Positions 46,335 through 56,322 are shown, numbered from the stretch's first letter. The stretch: DNA of 64,000 bases from Paenibacillus naphthalenovorans (GCF_900099895.1 NZ_FNDY01000012.1:1-64000), one strand, 5' to 3'. Notes: generated by a model from the sequence alone, not told the origin. Numbers and translations: made by a program.

Positions 46335-46954
46335 TGGAAACTTTCAACTCTTTTGCAGAGTTCCAGATGGATGTTCTAAAGGAAGTGGGCAACATCGGCG
46401 CCGGACATGCCGCTACGGCATTGTCCAAGCTGCTCGATAAGCCCGTCGATATGCTGGTCCCCAAAGTGCGGCTGCTCCCGTTTGAAGAAGTAGCGGAAAG
46501 CGTGGGCGGTGCGGAAGAGGTGGTTATCGCCATCTTCCTGCGGGTAGAGGGGGAGACGCCCGGCAATCTGTTCTTTATCCTTACCATGGATTCCGCCAAA
46601 AAGCTGCTCCGCAATGTGGTTGGCATCGAGGAGACCGGCGAAGAAGAATATTCGGAGATGGAGCTTTCGGCCTTGAACGAGATCGGTAATATATTGGCTG
46701 GCTCCTATCTAACCTCGCTGGCGGATTTTACAAACCTGAATATGCAGCCCACCGTACCTTCACTGGCCATGGATATGGCAGGGGCGATTCTAAGCTACGG
46801 CCTGCTTCAATTCGGTCAAATGGGAGATCAGGCGCTGCTCATCGATACGAAATTTTTGGACGGTCATGATGAAATTGAGGGTCATTTTTTCCTGATCCCG
46901 GATCCGGAATCGTTTGAACGAATTTTTGTTGCTTTGGGAGTACAGACTCCATGA
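46334..46954 (+). CDS. cheC: CheY-P phosphatase CheC
   Basis: 206 residues. Two phosphatase helices carry the E-x3-N pattern: KEVGNIGAGHAATALS near the start and NEIGNILAGSYLTSL near residue 115-130. CheC dephosphorylates CheY-P and binds CheD. GTG at 46334 overlaps the cheW stop by one base; the end overlaps cheD as ATGA. Confidence 0.96.
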   Translation: METFNSFAEFQMDVLKEVGNIGAGHAATALSKLLDKPVDMLVPKVRLLPFEEVAESVGGAEEVVIAIFLRVEGETPGNLFFILTMDSAKKLLRNVVGIEETGEEEYSEMELSALNEIGNILAGSYLTSLADFTNLNMQPTVPSLAMDMAGAILSYGLLQFGQMGDQALLIDTKFLDGHDEIEGHFFLIPDPESFERIFVALGVQTP

Positions 46955-47445
46955 TTCAAGAAAACCTCATTAAAGTTGGAATGGCCGACCTGAATGTAGC
47001 ACACAAGACCGGGGTGTTGAAAACAACAGGTTTGGGATCTTGCGTAGGCGTTACTTTGTACGATGCCAAGGTAAAAGTGGCGGGAATGGCGCATATCATG
47101 CTCCCCAGCTCGGATATCGCAAGAGAAGGAAAGTTCAACATTGCCAAATATGCGGACTCTGCCCTTCCGGAGCTGATCCGTCTGATGCAAGCGCTTGGTG
47201 CAGAGATTCGGCGTATGGAAGCCAAAATGGCCGGGGGCGCACAAATGTTTTCATTCGTCACCCAATCCGACTCGATGCGGATCGGTCCGCGGAATGTAGA
47301 GTCCTGCAAAGAAGTGCTCCACCGCTACAGCATTCCGATCAAGGCGGAAGATACCGGGGCCAATTATGGCAGAACGATAGAGTTTGATTGTCAAACGGGT
47401 ATTCTTGTAGTTCGCAGCGTACAACACGGCGTGAAGGAATTGTGA
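46951..47445 (+). CDS. cheD: Chemoreceptor deamidase CheD
   Basis: 164 residues. It deamidates receptor glutamines and boosts CheC. The catalytic Cys lies in TTGLGSCVGVTLYD and the His in KVAGMAHIMLPS; the AGGAQMF motif follows. Overlaps cheC by 4 bp, fitting the known CheC-CheD complex. Confidence 0.97.
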   Translation: MIQENLIKVGMADLNVAHKTGVLKTTGLGSCVGVTLYDAKVKVAGMAHIMLPSSDIAREGKFNIAKYADSALPELIRLMQALGAEIRRMEAKMAGGAQMFSFVTQSDSMRIGPRNVESCKEVLHRYSIPIKAEDTGANYGRTIEFDCQTGILVVRSVQHGVKEL

Positions 47446-47448
47446 ACC

Positions 47449-47862
47449 ATGATTGGATCGATTCGTTGGAATTTTATCATAGGCGCTTTGGCGTTTATTG
47501 TCACGTTTGTACTTTCCATGTCCAAAAATATTTGGCTAACAACCATCATTCGTAGCTTTTACAGCTTTGCGATACTGTTTATTCTCGTGTTTTTGTGTCG
47601 TTTTCTGCTGGGCACCTTTGCCGGACTGAACCGTCTTTCTGTACAAGAACAGGAAGCCGGGGAAACGGAAGCCAAAGGTATCGCAGTCGATGCGGTGACC
47701 CCTGACGAGGACGAGGAGCTGCATGAGCTGCTAAAACCCGGAGCCGATCCGAAATCAGCAGCGGCTGACTTTACTCCGTTGAATCCTCCGAAGCTCCGGG
47801 TAAAAAAACAGCCGGATCCGGAAGAGATGGCGCAAGCGGTTCGTCGAATGTCTGATGAATAA
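47449..47862 (+). CDS. Unknown two-helix membrane protein between cheD and sigD
   Basis: 137 residues. Two hydrophobic helices (about 6-23 and 30-53) precede an acidic, Pro-rich cytoplasmic tail (TPDEDEELHELLKPG) with a basic patch (PPKLRVKKQP). No family recognised. It starts with ATG 3 bp after cheD and is followed by sigD after 18 bp, so it is surely in the operon; B. subtilis has no gene here. A membrane-anchored role in motility is only an inference from position. Confidence 0.75.
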   Translation: MIGSIRWNFIIGALAFIVTFVLSMSKNIWLTTIIRSFYSFAILFILVFLCRFLLGTFAGLNRLSVQEQEAGETEAKGIAVDAVTPDEDEELHELLKPGADPKSAAADFTPLNPPKLRVKKQPDPEEMAQAVRRMSDE

Positions 47863-47880
47863 GGGTGGTGACAGTCCGTC

Positions 47881-48663
47881 ATGATCAGCCAAAAATCCCA
47901 CTTAGCCAATATGGACGTATGGGTGCAATGGAGAGAAAATAAGATATTGGAAGCAAAAAAGGCACTGATCGAAACGTACTTGCCGCTTGTGGACTATGTG
48001 TCCAGCCGTCTCTCCATCGGCCTGCCCAAAAATGTGTCCAAAGAAGATTTGTCCAGCTTCGGCGTGATGGGACTTATCGATGCTATAGAAAAATTTGATT
48101 ATCAGCGTGGATTGCAGTTTGAAACTTATGCTTCATGGCGAATCCGCGGCGCTATCATCGATGGCCTCCGTCAAGGAGATTGGGTTCCCCGTTCAGTGCG
48201 CGAGAAAGCCAAAAAGATTGAAGAAGCTTACCAGGTGCTCGAACAGCGCTATTTACGTTCCGTTTCGGATACCGAAATGAGCGACTATTTGGGAGTTAGC
48301 GAGAACGATTTTCAACAAATGGTGCAGGACGTTGCCGTTTCTACCGTTTGTTCCATTGATGATCCCATTAGAGAAGAGGATTCGGAGACGAGACTTTCTT
48401 TATTGATCGATGAGAAGGCCAAAAACCCTGAATTCAAAGTAAACGAGGTTTATATAAAGGAAACGTTGGCAAAAGCGATAGAGCGGTTGACGGAAAAGGA
48501 AAGAACCGTGGTTTCGCTTTTCTATTATGAAGAATTGTCTTTAAGCGAGATTGCCGAGGTCATGAGCCTTTCCCCCTCGCGAATTTCCCAGCTGCATTCC
48601 AAAGCGATTCAGCGCTTGAAGGGCGCTTTGAGCCGGCACAAGACCCATTTGTTATACGATTAA
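47881..48663 (+). CDS. sigD: RNA polymerase sigma factor SigD (FliA/WhiG family)
   Basis: 260 residues. Region 2 has FGVMGLIDAIEKFDYQRG and FETYASWRIRGAIID; region 3 VPRSVREKAKK; region 4 ends LSEIAEVMSLSPSRISQLH. Sigma-D transcribes filament, motor and autolysin genes. ATG at 47881 with GGGTGGTGA upstream. Near the end of the operon, so its level depends on read-through of some 27 kb, as known in B. subtilis. Confidence 0.97.
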   Translation: MISQKSHLANMDVWVQWRENKILEAKKALIETYLPLVDYVSSRLSIGLPKNVSKEDLSSFGVMGLIDAIEKFDYQRGLQFETYASWRIRGAIIDGLRQGDWVPRSVREKAKKIEEAYQVLEQRYLRSVSDTEMSDYLGVSENDFQQMVQDVAVSTVCSIDDPIREEDSETRLSLLIDEKAKNPEFKVNEVYIKETLAKAIERLTEKERTVVSLFYYEELSLSEIAEVMSLSPSRISQLHSKAIQRLKGALSRHKTHLLYD

Positions 48664-48684
48664 CCAATGGAAGGCGGAGTAACG

Positions 48685-50094
48685 ATGAGTGATTCGGAGT
48701 TGCCGATCAGTTTTTACTTGGATATCTCCTTGTCAGACGATAAATTGTCCGCATATTTACAGTTTACGAATTGTGACCAATCCTTTCAGATTTCGCGTGA
48801 AGCGCTGGAGGAATTTTTAAAATCTCACCATATCGTGTTCGGAATCGATGAGGAGAAGCTGACTGCCATCGCCGAGAATCCCGCAGCCTTTTTCAATTCC
48901 AGGACGCTGATTGCCCAAGGCCACCCTCCGATTGACGGTCAGGACGGCCATATCCACATGTTGTACAATTTGGATGACAAATTGAAAAAACCGGCGGAGC
49001 TTGACGACGGCAAAGTGGATTACAAGGAAGTGACGTCGATCCACAATGTACGCAAAGGCCAGCTGATCGCTCAAAAGGTTCCTGCCATTCCAGGCACGCC
49101 GGGAAGAGCGGTTACAGGTGAAACCTTGTTTGCCAAAGACGGCAAAGAAGCCAGATTCAAAATCGGCAAAAACGTTGTTGTGGACCCGGAGCAAACAGCC
49201 ATGTACGCGGCCATCGACGGTATGGTGACGAAAACGGACCGGGATAAGATCAACGTATTTCCGATTTTTGAAGTGAACGGGGACGTGGACTATAACATAG
49301 GCAATATTGACTTTGTCGGGGCGGTTGTCATCCGCGGCAGTGTGCTCCCGGGCTTTCGGATCAAAGCAGCCGGCGATATCCGGATCACCGGAAGCGTGGA
49401 CGGAGCCGATCTGGAAGCAGAAGGCTCCATCGAAATTACCGCCGGCATTCTTGGACATTACAAAAGTGTCATTCGGGCAGGCAACCGGGTGAAAAGCTCC
49501 TTTATTCAAGACGCCACGGTGGAAGCGGGAGAGGAAGTTCTCGTCAGTCAAAGCATTATGCATTCGCAAATCCGCGCGGGCAAGCGGGTGGTTTGCAAAG
49601 GCACGAAAGGGCTCATTGTCGGCGGAATGATTCAGGCGGGAGAGTGGGTCGCTGCCCGCACCATCGGAAACTCCATGTCAACGACGACAGTCATTGAGGT
49701 AGGGGTGCTTCCTGAGCTTCGCAATGAGCTGCAGCAGCTTCGCGCCCATCTTAGAACCATGAGCGAGAATATGGAAAAAACGGAGAAAGCACTTACTTTG
49801 CTGGATCAGTTGGCTGCCGCCGGGCAGCTTGGGCCGGATAAAGTGTCCATGCGCATCAAGCTGAACCACAATAAAAAGCAGACCGCCGAAGAGATGACCG
49901 CAGCCAAAAATCGGATCTTCGAAATCGAGAAGTCGCTGGAGGATTCGGAAAAAGCCAAGGTGGAAGTCATTTCAACGATCTACAGCGGAGCGAAAATCGT
50001 GATCGGGCGATATACGAAATTCGTTAAAGACACATCGCATCGGGTGAAATTTCAATTGCTCGACGGAGATATTGCCATGCTTCCAATCGTTTAA
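48685..50094 (+). CDS. DUF342/FapA family protein
   Basis: 469 residues. The N-terminal part is variable; the middle contains NGDVDYNIGNIDFVGAVVIR and later repeated short beta turns (RITGSVDGADLEAEGSIEI, GKRVVCKGTKGLIVGG), the polymer-forming beta-helix typical of DUF342. A coiled coil (about 345-430) and an OB-like end follow. The ATG at 48685 follows AAGGCGGAG; an ATG at 48667 has no ribosome site. Often found next to motility genes; function unknown. Confidence 0.85.
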   Translation: MSDSELPISFYLDISLSDDKLSAYLQFTNCDQSFQISREALEEFLKSHHIVFGIDEEKLTAIAENPAAFFNSRTLIAQGHPPIDGQDGHIHMLYNLDDKLKKPAELDDGKVDYKEVTSIHNVRKGQLIAQKVPAIPGTPGRAVTGETLFAKDGKEARFKIGKNVVVDPEQTAMYAAIDGMVTKTDRDKINVFPIFEVNGDVDYNIGNIDFVGAVVIRGSVLPGFRIKAAGDIRITGSVDGADLEAEGSIEITAGILGHYKSVIRAGNRVKSSFIQDATVEAGEEVLVSQSIMHSQIRAGKRVVCKGTKGLIVGGMIQAGEWVAARTIGNSMSTTTVIEVGVLPELRNELQQLRAHLRTMSENMEKTEKALTLLDQLAAAGQLGPDKVSMRIKLNHNKKQTAEEMTAAKNRIFEIEKSLEDSEKAKVEVISTIYSGAKIVIGRYTKFVKDTSHRVKFQLLDGDIAMLPIV

Positions 50095-50136
50095 CGGCTG
50101 ATCATGTAAGCCCCGGCTTAAAGGAGGGTACCTGAA

Positions 50137-50460
50137 ATGAGCCTAAAATCCATTGAGATGCAGTTCGCTCTTCATAAGAATGATGAAGCCGGACTAAAGC
50201 AGCATCAACTGATGAACAAGCCTGTTCAGGATCAGACGGTGCTCTCAAATGAAGCTGAAAAACATACGTTGAAAGAGCGACAAGTCGCTGCCAAAGCGGA
50301 GGAGACCAACGGCTCCACCGTGAAGGACGATGGGCCAAAGCGGCAGCACGGGCAAGAAAAACGCCGTAGGGACGGCAAGTTTGCCGGTCAGAGCGGCGCC
50401 AGGCCTGAGCCCCGGAGAGACCATCCGTTCAAAGGACAGCATATCGATTTGTCGCTTTAA
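50137..50460 (+). CDS. Small basic hypothetical protein in the motility operon
   Basis: 107 residues, highly charged and Gln-rich, probably disordered, with a basic centre (KRQHGQEKRRRDGK) and the ending HPFKGQHIDLSL, which looks conserved in related genera. No membrane segment, no known domain. ATG with AAAGGAGGGT, a strong site. Lies between the DUF342 gene and the SwrB-like gene. Function unknown. Confidence 0.7.
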   Translation: MSLKSIEMQFALHKNDEAGLKQHQLMNKPVQDQTVLSNEAEKHTLKERQVAAKAEETNGSTVKDDGPKRQHGQEKRRRDGKFAGQSGARPEPRRDHPFKGQHIDLSL

Positions 50461-50485
50461 CCCTTGTGTGAAAAAGGTGAATGCA

Positions 50486-51103
50486 GTGAACCAACCTTGG
50501 ATTTATATTGTGCTTGTCGGTCTCGTGCTGATCGTGTATGCCAGAATGGTTCCGAGAAGCTCGGGAAACCAAGGAAGCAAATCGCAGAGCGGCAGCATGC
50601 TCAGTGAAATGGAAGAAACAATGGACCATTTTGCCGCCGAGCTTGACGAACAGAACAAAGCGTTAATTCAGATGGTTGCCGAAACGAAGAAGGAATACGA
50701 GCTGCATTCGGCTAAGCTCGTTTACCGCATAGAAACACTCGAAAAGCAAGGGAGCCAGCTTCAGCAGGAGATCAGCCGGATAGGGTATGTTTGCGAGCAG
50801 CTTCAAGCGCGGCTGTCTGACCAAACGCGAAGCGATGCGGGAAACTCTGGTGAAACCGCCGGTTCGGTTGAACCCGAACGGCATGCCGAAGCGGCGAATG
50901 CGGCGAGCCCTCCTGAGCCGGTCACGCAGGAGCCGCCTGCCGTATCGTTCGTTTCGGATATGAAGGAACGGTACAGTGAGCTGTTCGCATTGTATCAACA
51001 GGGCAAATCGACCGATTATATTGCGAAGAAGCTCGGTAAGAACAAAGGAGAAATCAACCTGATTCTGCAACTGGCCAAGCAGGAGGAGCTGTCCGATGGC
51101 TAA
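50486..51103 (+). CDS. SwrB-like membrane protein (DUF6115 type)
   Basis: 205 residues. An N-terminal membrane helix (IYIVLVGLVLIVYARMV), a coiled coil (about 35-110), a Pro/Ala linker and a C-terminal helix-turn-helix-like segment (ELFALYQQGKSTDYIAKKLGKNKGEINLIL). This layout and the place after sigD match B. subtilis SwrB (YlxL), which promotes assembly of the flagellar export apparatus. GTG at 50486 with AAAAGGTGA at 6 bp; the longer open frame overlaps the previous gene and is ignored. Overlaps the next gene by 8 bp. Confidence 0.75.
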   Translation: MNQPWIYIVLVGLVLIVYARMVPRSSGNQGSKSQSGSMLSEMEETMDHFAAELDEQNKALIQMVAETKKEYELHSAKLVYRIETLEKQGSQLQQEISRIGYVCEQLQARLSDQTRSDAGNSGETAGSVEPERHAEAANAASPPEPVTQEPPAVSFVSDMKERYSELFALYQQGKSTDYIAKKLGKNKGEINLILQLAKQEELSDG

Positions 51104-51590
51104 CAATAAATCGATGCTTACCGGACTCGGCGCCGGAATGATTTTGGGTGCGGTGCTTCTCCAATTGATGAATGCGTCTTCCTCAACGGCAGTGTCCGGT
51201 CCCGACCTGGAAGAAATGAATCCGGCGCAGCTGAAGGAAGCCGCGTCCGTATATTTTCAGGTGTATGACAAAGACCAGAAGCTGTATGATCAGACCCAAC
51301 TCGATGCATTGGTCCTGCAAAAACTGCAGCAGGAAAAGGAAAAACTGGCGGCCGAACAGCAGTCTGCGGCTTCCGCACCGGTCAAAGAAACCTACATTTA
51401 TATCTCCGGCGGCTTGACAGCGGGCCATGTGGCGGATATGCTGCTGGCGAGCGGTATCATTACGGACAGAAAAGCGTTCGCGGACGAGATGCGCCGCAAG
51501 CGGTTAAATGATAAAATCGTTACCGGGATTCATGTATTCAAGAGCCCGATGGAGCTTTCCGAAGTAATTACGAAGCTGACGACACGTTAG
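51096..51590 (+). CDS. Membrane-anchored protein with an MltG/YceG-like N-terminal-type domain
   Basis: 164 residues. An N-terminal hydrophobic helix (GLGAGMILGAVLLQLMNA), a charged helical middle and a C-terminal domain (YIYISGGLTAGHVADMLLASGIITDR, then GIHVFKSPMELSEVI) that looks like the LysM-like small domain of the endolytic transglycosylase MltG, without its catalytic part. It may bind peptidoglycan near the motor; this is inference. Last gene of the fla/che operon before a terminator. Confidence 0.65.
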   Translation: MANNKSMLTGLGAGMILGAVLLQLMNASSSTAVSGPDLEEMNPAQLKEAASVYFQVYDKDQKLYDQTQLDALVLQKLQQEKEKLAAEQQSAASAPVKETYIYISGGLTAGHVADMLLASGIITDRKAFADEMRRKRLNDKIVTGIHVFKSPMELSEVITKLTTR

Positions 51591-51591
51591 G

Positions 51592-51620
51592 ATCGGAACC
51601 GGCTGACCGGGTCCGATTTT
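51592..51620 (+). terminator. Terminator at the end of the fla/che operon
   Basis: ATCGGA (51592-51597) with CCGG inside pairs with CCGG and TCCGAT (51612-51617); loop CTGA; TTTTG follows. Confidence 0.75.
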
Positions 51621-51648
51621 GTCGTTATTAGGTTTAAAATCGCGGGTG

Positions 51649-51677
51649 TTGCATACCAATGTCAGTTATGGTATATT
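51649..51677 (+). promoter_or_regulatory. Strong sigma-A promoter of rpsB
   Basis: TTGCAT (51649-51654), 17 bp, TATATT (51672-51677), with an extended -10 TG at 51669-51670. Predicted start near 51684, giving a leader of about 160 nt before rpsB. Confidence 0.8.
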
Positions 51678-51683
51678 AGTTGT

Positions 51684-51846
51684 CGGTGTTAAAATCCACA
51701 CGCTGATTAATTCCGGCAAGGGTGCTCTGAGGGCAATCGCAACAGCTATTACATAACATGATGGTTGGTGTGTCAATGGAGTTTTGCCGCGAAGATGAGA
51801 TTGGCGGAGGAAACCAAAAAACCAAAACCAGAGGAGGTGCGTGAGG
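51684..51846 (+). promoter_or_regulatory. rpsB 5' leader
   Basis: Long leader ending in AGAGGAGGTG (51831-51840). Ribosomal protein leaders often bind their product, but I saw no convincing extended structure here. No ORF. Confidence 0.35.
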
Positions 51847-52545
51847 ATGGCAGTAATCTCCATGAAACAGCTGCTTGAAGCTGGGGTGCACTTCGGTCAT
51901 CAAACCCGTCGTTGGAACCCGAAAATGGATCGATACATCTTCACCGAAAGAAACGGAATTTATATCATTGACCTGCAAAAAACGGTCAAAAAAGTTGAGG
52001 AAGCTTATAACTTCGTCAAATCCATTGCTGAAGAGAACGGCACAATCTTGTTCGTAGGAACGAAGAAGCAAGCGCAAGATTCCGTTAAGGAAGAAGCAGA
52101 ACGTTGCGGAATGTACTACATTAACCAACGTTGGCTCGGCGGAACGCTGACGAACTTCAAAACGATCGAAAACCGGATCAACCGTCTTCATGAACTGGAA
52201 AGATGGGAAGAGGACGGCACATTCGATGTGCTTCCTAAGAAAGAAGTAATTATCCTGCGTAAAGAAAAAGATCGCCTTGAGAAATTCCTGGGCGGTATCA
52301 AGCATATGAAAGGTTTGCCGAGCGCTCTGTTCGTCATCGACCCTCGCAAAGAGCGGATTGCCGTTGCCGAAGCTCGCAAGCTGGGTATTCCGATCGTCGG
52401 TATTGTCGATACAAACTGCGATCCGGACGAAATTGACTATGTCATTCCGGGTAACGATGATGCTATTCGTGCGGTAAAACTGCTGACAGCCAAAATCGCT
52501 GACGCAGTCATCGAAGCGCATCAAGGCGAACAAACGACAGCCTAA
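51847..52545 (+). CDS. rpsB: 30S ribosomal protein S2
   Basis: 232 residues, normal for bacterial uS2. Signature [26 protein letters not shown] and [20 protein letters not shown] are intact. ATG at 51847 lies 6 bp after AGAGGAGGTG; an in-frame GTG at 51841 touches that site. Followed by a strong terminator before tsf. Confidence 0.98.
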   Translation: MAVISMKQLLEAGVHFGHQTRRWNPKMDRYIFTERNGIYIIDLQKTVKKVEEAYNFVKSIAEENGTILFVGTKKQAQDSVKEEAERCGMYYINQRWLGGTLTNFKTIENRINRLHELERWEEDGTFDVLPKKEVIILRKEKDRLEKFLGGIKHMKGLPSALFVIDPRKERIAVAEARKLGIPIVGIVDTNCDPDEIDYVIPGNDDAIRAVKLLTAKIADAVIEAHQGEQTTA

Positions 52546-52560
52546 TGGATTGAATACATG

Positions 52561-52605
52561 AAAGGGTGGTTTGAAGGTGCAAAATCCTTTCACCGCCCTT
52601 TTTTT
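52561..52605 (+). terminator. Terminator or attenuator between rpsB and tsf
   Basis: AAAGGGTGG (52561-52569) pairs with CCGCCCTTT (52593-52601); inner GAAGG/CCTTTC extends it; T-run to 52605. Lies 35 bp before tsf, so tsf depends on read-through. Confidence 0.8.
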
Positions 52606-52639
52606 AGGGTTACATATTGAACTCGAGGAGGCCAAACTT

Positions 52640-53290
52640 ATGGCAGTTAATGCGGCAGCAGTAAAAGAATTGCGCGAAAAAACCGGAGCGGGTATGCTCG
52701 ATTGCAAAAAAGCATTAGAGGAAGCAAACGGAGATTTGACGAAAGCGGCTGAGATCCTTCGTGAGAAAGGCTTGTCTGCGGCAGCAAACAAGGCTGGCCG
52801 GATTGCAACGGAAGGTGTTGTGGAATCCTATATTCATGCCGGCGGAAGAATTGGCGTACTGGTTGAAATCAACTGCGAAACCGACTTCGTGGCCAAAACG
52901 GATTCTTTTAAAGAATTCGCCCGTGACATCGCAATGCAAATTGCAGCGGCGAATCCGAAATATGTTCGCCGTGAGGATGTTCCGCAGGAAGCTTTGGATA
53001 AAGAACGCGAAATCTTGAAAAACCAGGCTTTGAATGAAGGCAAACCGGCTAACATCGTTGAAAAGATGGTGGAAGGCCGCATGAGCAAATTCTTTGAAGA
53101 ATTCTGCTTGCTGGAGCAGTCCTTCATTAAAGATCCGGACAAAACGATCAATGCTCTTCTGAACGAAAAAGTGGCCACCATCGGAGAGAATATTTCGATC
53201 CGCCGCTTTGTTCGTTATGAGCTCGGAGAAGGCTTGGAGAAGAAGCAGGAAAACTTTGCGGAAGAAGTTATGTCGCAAGTAAAACGTTGA
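52640..53290 (+). CDS. tsf: Elongation factor Ts
   Basis: 216 residues; it exchanges GDP for GTP on EF-Tu. The UBA-like N-terminus ([20 protein letters not shown]) and the [15 protein letters not shown] core are intact. It is clearly shorter than the roughly 290 residues of B. subtilis or E. coli, resembling the compact Thermus type and known from Paenibacillus. ATG at 52640 follows GAGGAGG; an open frame 23 codons further 5' only crosses the terminator. Confidence 0.97.
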   Translation: MAVNAAAVKELREKTGAGMLDCKKALEEANGDLTKAAEILREKGLSAAANKAGRIATEGVVESYIHAGGRIGVLVEINCETDFVAKTDSFKEFARDIAMQIAAANPKYVRREDVPQEALDKEREILKNQALNEGKPANIVEKMVEGRMSKFFEEFCLLEQSFIKDPDKTINALLNEKVATIGENISIRRFVRYELGEGLEKKQENFAEEVMSQVKR

Positions 53291-53316
53291 TCGAAGTGAA
53301 TAGGCAAGGAAATGTG

Positions 53317-53342
53317 GGAACACTTGGTGTTCCTTCTTTTTT
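53317..53342 (+). terminator. Terminator between tsf and pyrH
   Basis: GGAACAC (53317-53323) pairs with GTGTTCC (53327-53333), loop TTG, then TTCTTTTTT. Confidence 0.8.
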
Positions 53343-53344
53343 AA

Positions 53345-54112
<768 letters not shown>

Positions 54113-54114
54113 CG

Positions 54115-54669
54115 ATGCCTCAATCGATAAAGAAAAATGCGGAAAACCGTATGGAAAAAGCGATTGGTGCGCTGAAGAAGGAGCTGGCTTCGCTTCGTGC
54201 GGGGCGCGCAACACCGGCACTGCTCGATCGTGTGCAGGTAGAGTACTACGGTACGATGACCCCGGTGAACCAACTGGCCAATATTAACACGCCGGACTCC
54301 CGGACGCTGATGATCCAGCCTTGGGATAAAAGCTCTGTGTCCGCTATTGAGAAAGCGATCATGAAATCGGATCTTGGCCTTACACCTACCAATGACGGCA
54401 GCTCCATTCGTATCGTCATTCCGGCATTGACGGAAGAGCGCCGTACAGAGCTGGTTAAAATGACGAAGAAGTACGGCGAGGAGGCCAAAGTCGCCATCCG
54501 CAATATTCGCCGCGATGCCAATGACGATATCAAGAAGTTGGAAAAGACGGGGATTTCCGAAGACGAATCCCGTCGCCATCAAGACGATATTCAGAAATTT
54601 ACGGATAAGTATATTGCTGAAGTCGACAAAGTGCTCGCAGCTAAAGAGAAGGAAATTATGGAAGTGTAA
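54115..54669 (+). CDS. frr: Ribosome recycling factor
   Basis: 184 residues, complete. With EF-G it splits post-termination ribosomes. Long-helix segments [20 protein letters not shown] and the C-terminal [17 protein letters not shown] are typical. ATG two bases after the pyrH stop, with AAAGGGAGTG upstream. Confidence 0.98.
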   Translation: MPQSIKKNAENRMEKAIGALKKELASLRAGRATPALLDRVQVEYYGTMTPVNQLANINTPDSRTLMIQPWDKSSVSAIEKAIMKSDLGLTPTNDGSSIRIVIPALTEERRTELVKMTKKYGEEAKVAIRNIRRDANDDIKKLEKTGISEDESRRHQDDIQKFTDKYIAEVDKVLAAKEKEIMEV

Positions 54670-54677
54670 TTGGTGAA

Positions 54678-54708
54678 GACCCCCTTGTTTGAGGGGGCTT
54701 TTAGTCTT
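54678..54708 (+). terminator. Terminator after frr
   Basis: CCCCCT (54680-54685) pairs with AGGGGG (54692-54697), loop TGTTTG, then CTTTTAG. Short T-tract; uppS begins 19 bp later. Confidence 0.7.
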
Positions 54709-54726
54709 TCCTGATGGGGGATTAGC

Positions 54727-55494
54727 ATGATACCTTTCAAGAAATGGTTTGGAAGCAAACCGGAGGGTGAGGAGCTCGCCCGGCAGCTCGATGCAGATAA
54801 TATTCCAAATCATGTGGCTGTGATTATGGACGGTAATGGCCGCTGGGCGCAAAAGCGCGGACTGCCGCGGGTTGCCGGACACCATTCCGGGATGAAAAAC
54901 GTGAAGAGAATCACGATGGCGGCGGACAGCATCGGTGTGCAGGTGCTTACGATGTATGCCTTTTCCACGGAAAACTGGAAGCGGCCGAAAGAGGAAGTCG
55001 ACTATTTAATGAAACTTCCGCTTGAATTTTTCCCCAAGGAAATCGACGAACTCATAGCCAACAACGTCCAAATCCGTATGACCGGCTGGCAAGAGGGCCT
55101 TCCGGATCATACGCTTAAAGCCATTGAAGACGCGATCGATCAGACGAAGCGGAATACAGGTCTTATTTTAAATTTTGCACTGAACTACGGCAGCCGCAAA
55201 GAGATGCTTCGGGGCATCCAACAGCTTGTACAAGATGCGAAAGAGAACAAAGTACATCCGGACGGAATCGACGAAACCTTGTTTTCCAAATATTTGCTGA
55301 CCGATCCGCTTCCGGACCCCGATTTGTTAATTCGCACGAGCGGGGAGAAACGCATCAGTAATTTCATGCTGTGGCAGCTCGCATACTCGGAGCTGTGGTT
55401 TACGGATCTTTGCTGGCCTGATTTTACGGAGCGGCATTTCTTCGAAGCTATACAAGAGTACCAGCGCCGGGCCAGAAGATACGGTGGGTTGTAG
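54727..55494 (+). CDS. uppS: Undecaprenyl diphosphate synthase (isoprenyl transferase)
   Basis: 255 residues; adds isoprene units to make the C55 lipid carrier for cell wall synthesis. The DGNGRWAQKRG motif holds the magnesium-binding Asp; TMYAFSTENWKRP and the C-terminal RTSGEKRISNFMLWQ are conserved. ATG with GGGGGA upstream. First of the uppS-cdsA-dxr-rseP run. Confidence 0.97.
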   Translation: MIPFKKWFGSKPEGEELARQLDADNIPNHVAVIMDGNGRWAQKRGLPRVAGHHSGMKNVKRITMAADSIGVQVLTMYAFSTENWKRPKEEVDYLMKLPLEFFPKEIDELIANNVQIRMTGWQEGLPDHTLKAIEDAIDQTKRNTGLILNFALNYGSRKEMLRGIQQLVQDAKENKVHPDGIDETLFSKYLLTDPLPDPDLLIRTSGEKRISNFMLWQLAYSELWFTDLCWPDFTERHFFEAIQEYQRRARRYGGL

Positions 55495-55512
55495 TTCTAT
55501 GGAGGAATGGAA

Positions 55513-56301
55513 TTGAAGCAGAGAATCGTCACAGGGATCGTCGCAGGGATCGGGTTTTTCATCATGCTTTATTTGGGCGGTTATTGGTTTGCCGGGCTTC
55601 TTTTGATATTGTCGATGATCGGTTACGATGAGTTTCTGCGGATGAACGGACTGAAGGGAAACAAAGCCATTGTCATCATCGGCTATTTAGGGGTGTTTTG
55701 CCTTACCCTGCAGTGGCAGCATACCGGAGTTACGCTGAGTCAACTGGTCTGGTTGTTCATGTTTCTTTTTATGGCCGCAACGGTCATTTCCAAAAACAAA
55801 ACAACGATAGATCATATTGCGATGGCCTTCATCGGCATGGTGTATATCGGTTTCGGATTTCATTACATGATTGCGACAAGAGACCTGACCGAAAACGGGT
55901 TGTATTGGACGCTGCTTGTATTCCTTTGCATTTGGTCAACGGATTCCGGCGCCTATTTTGTTGGATCAAAGTTTGGGAAAACACCGCTTTGGCCGGCGAT
56001 CAGCCCCAAAAAATCAGTGGAAGGCGCCATTGGCGGAGTGGTGATTTCGATCCTTGTTGCGTTGATCTTCGCCTCGTTTAAACCCGAGCTTCTCGATTAT
56101 GCTCGCGCGGCTTGGATTGGACTGATGATTGCTGTCGTTGGCCAAATGGGGGATTTAATGCAGTCCGCTTACAAACGGGTAAAAGGCATTAAAGATACGG
56201 GTGCGATTCTTCCGGGTCACGGCGGCGTGCTGGACCGGACGGATAGCTGGTTGATTGTTTTTCCGTTTCTTCACCTGCTGTCATGGATCCCTCACGTATA
56301 A
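55513..56301 (+). CDS. cdsA: Phosphatidate cytidylyltransferase
   Basis: 262 residues, integral membrane enzyme making CDP-diacylglycerol from phosphatidate. About seven helices; the C-terminal signature KDTGAILPGHGGVLDRTDS is present. TTG at 55513 is preferred: GGAGG at 55501-55505 is 7 bp away, while the ATG at 55507 almost touches it. Confidence 0.96.
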   Translation: MKQRIVTGIVAGIGFFIMLYLGGYWFAGLLLILSMIGYDEFLRMNGLKGNKAIVIIGYLGVFCLTLQWQHTGVTLSQLVWLFMFLFMAATVISKNKTTIDHIAMAFIGMVYIGFGFHYMIATRDLTENGLYWTLLVFLCIWSTDSGAYFVGSKFGKTPLWPAISPKKSVEGAIGGVVISILVALIFASFKPELLDYARAAWIGLMIAVVGQMGDLMQSAYKRVKGIKDTGAILPGHGGVLDRTDSWLIVFPFLHLLSWIPHV

Positions 56302-56322
56302 TATAGCCGGAGGTAAACAATT

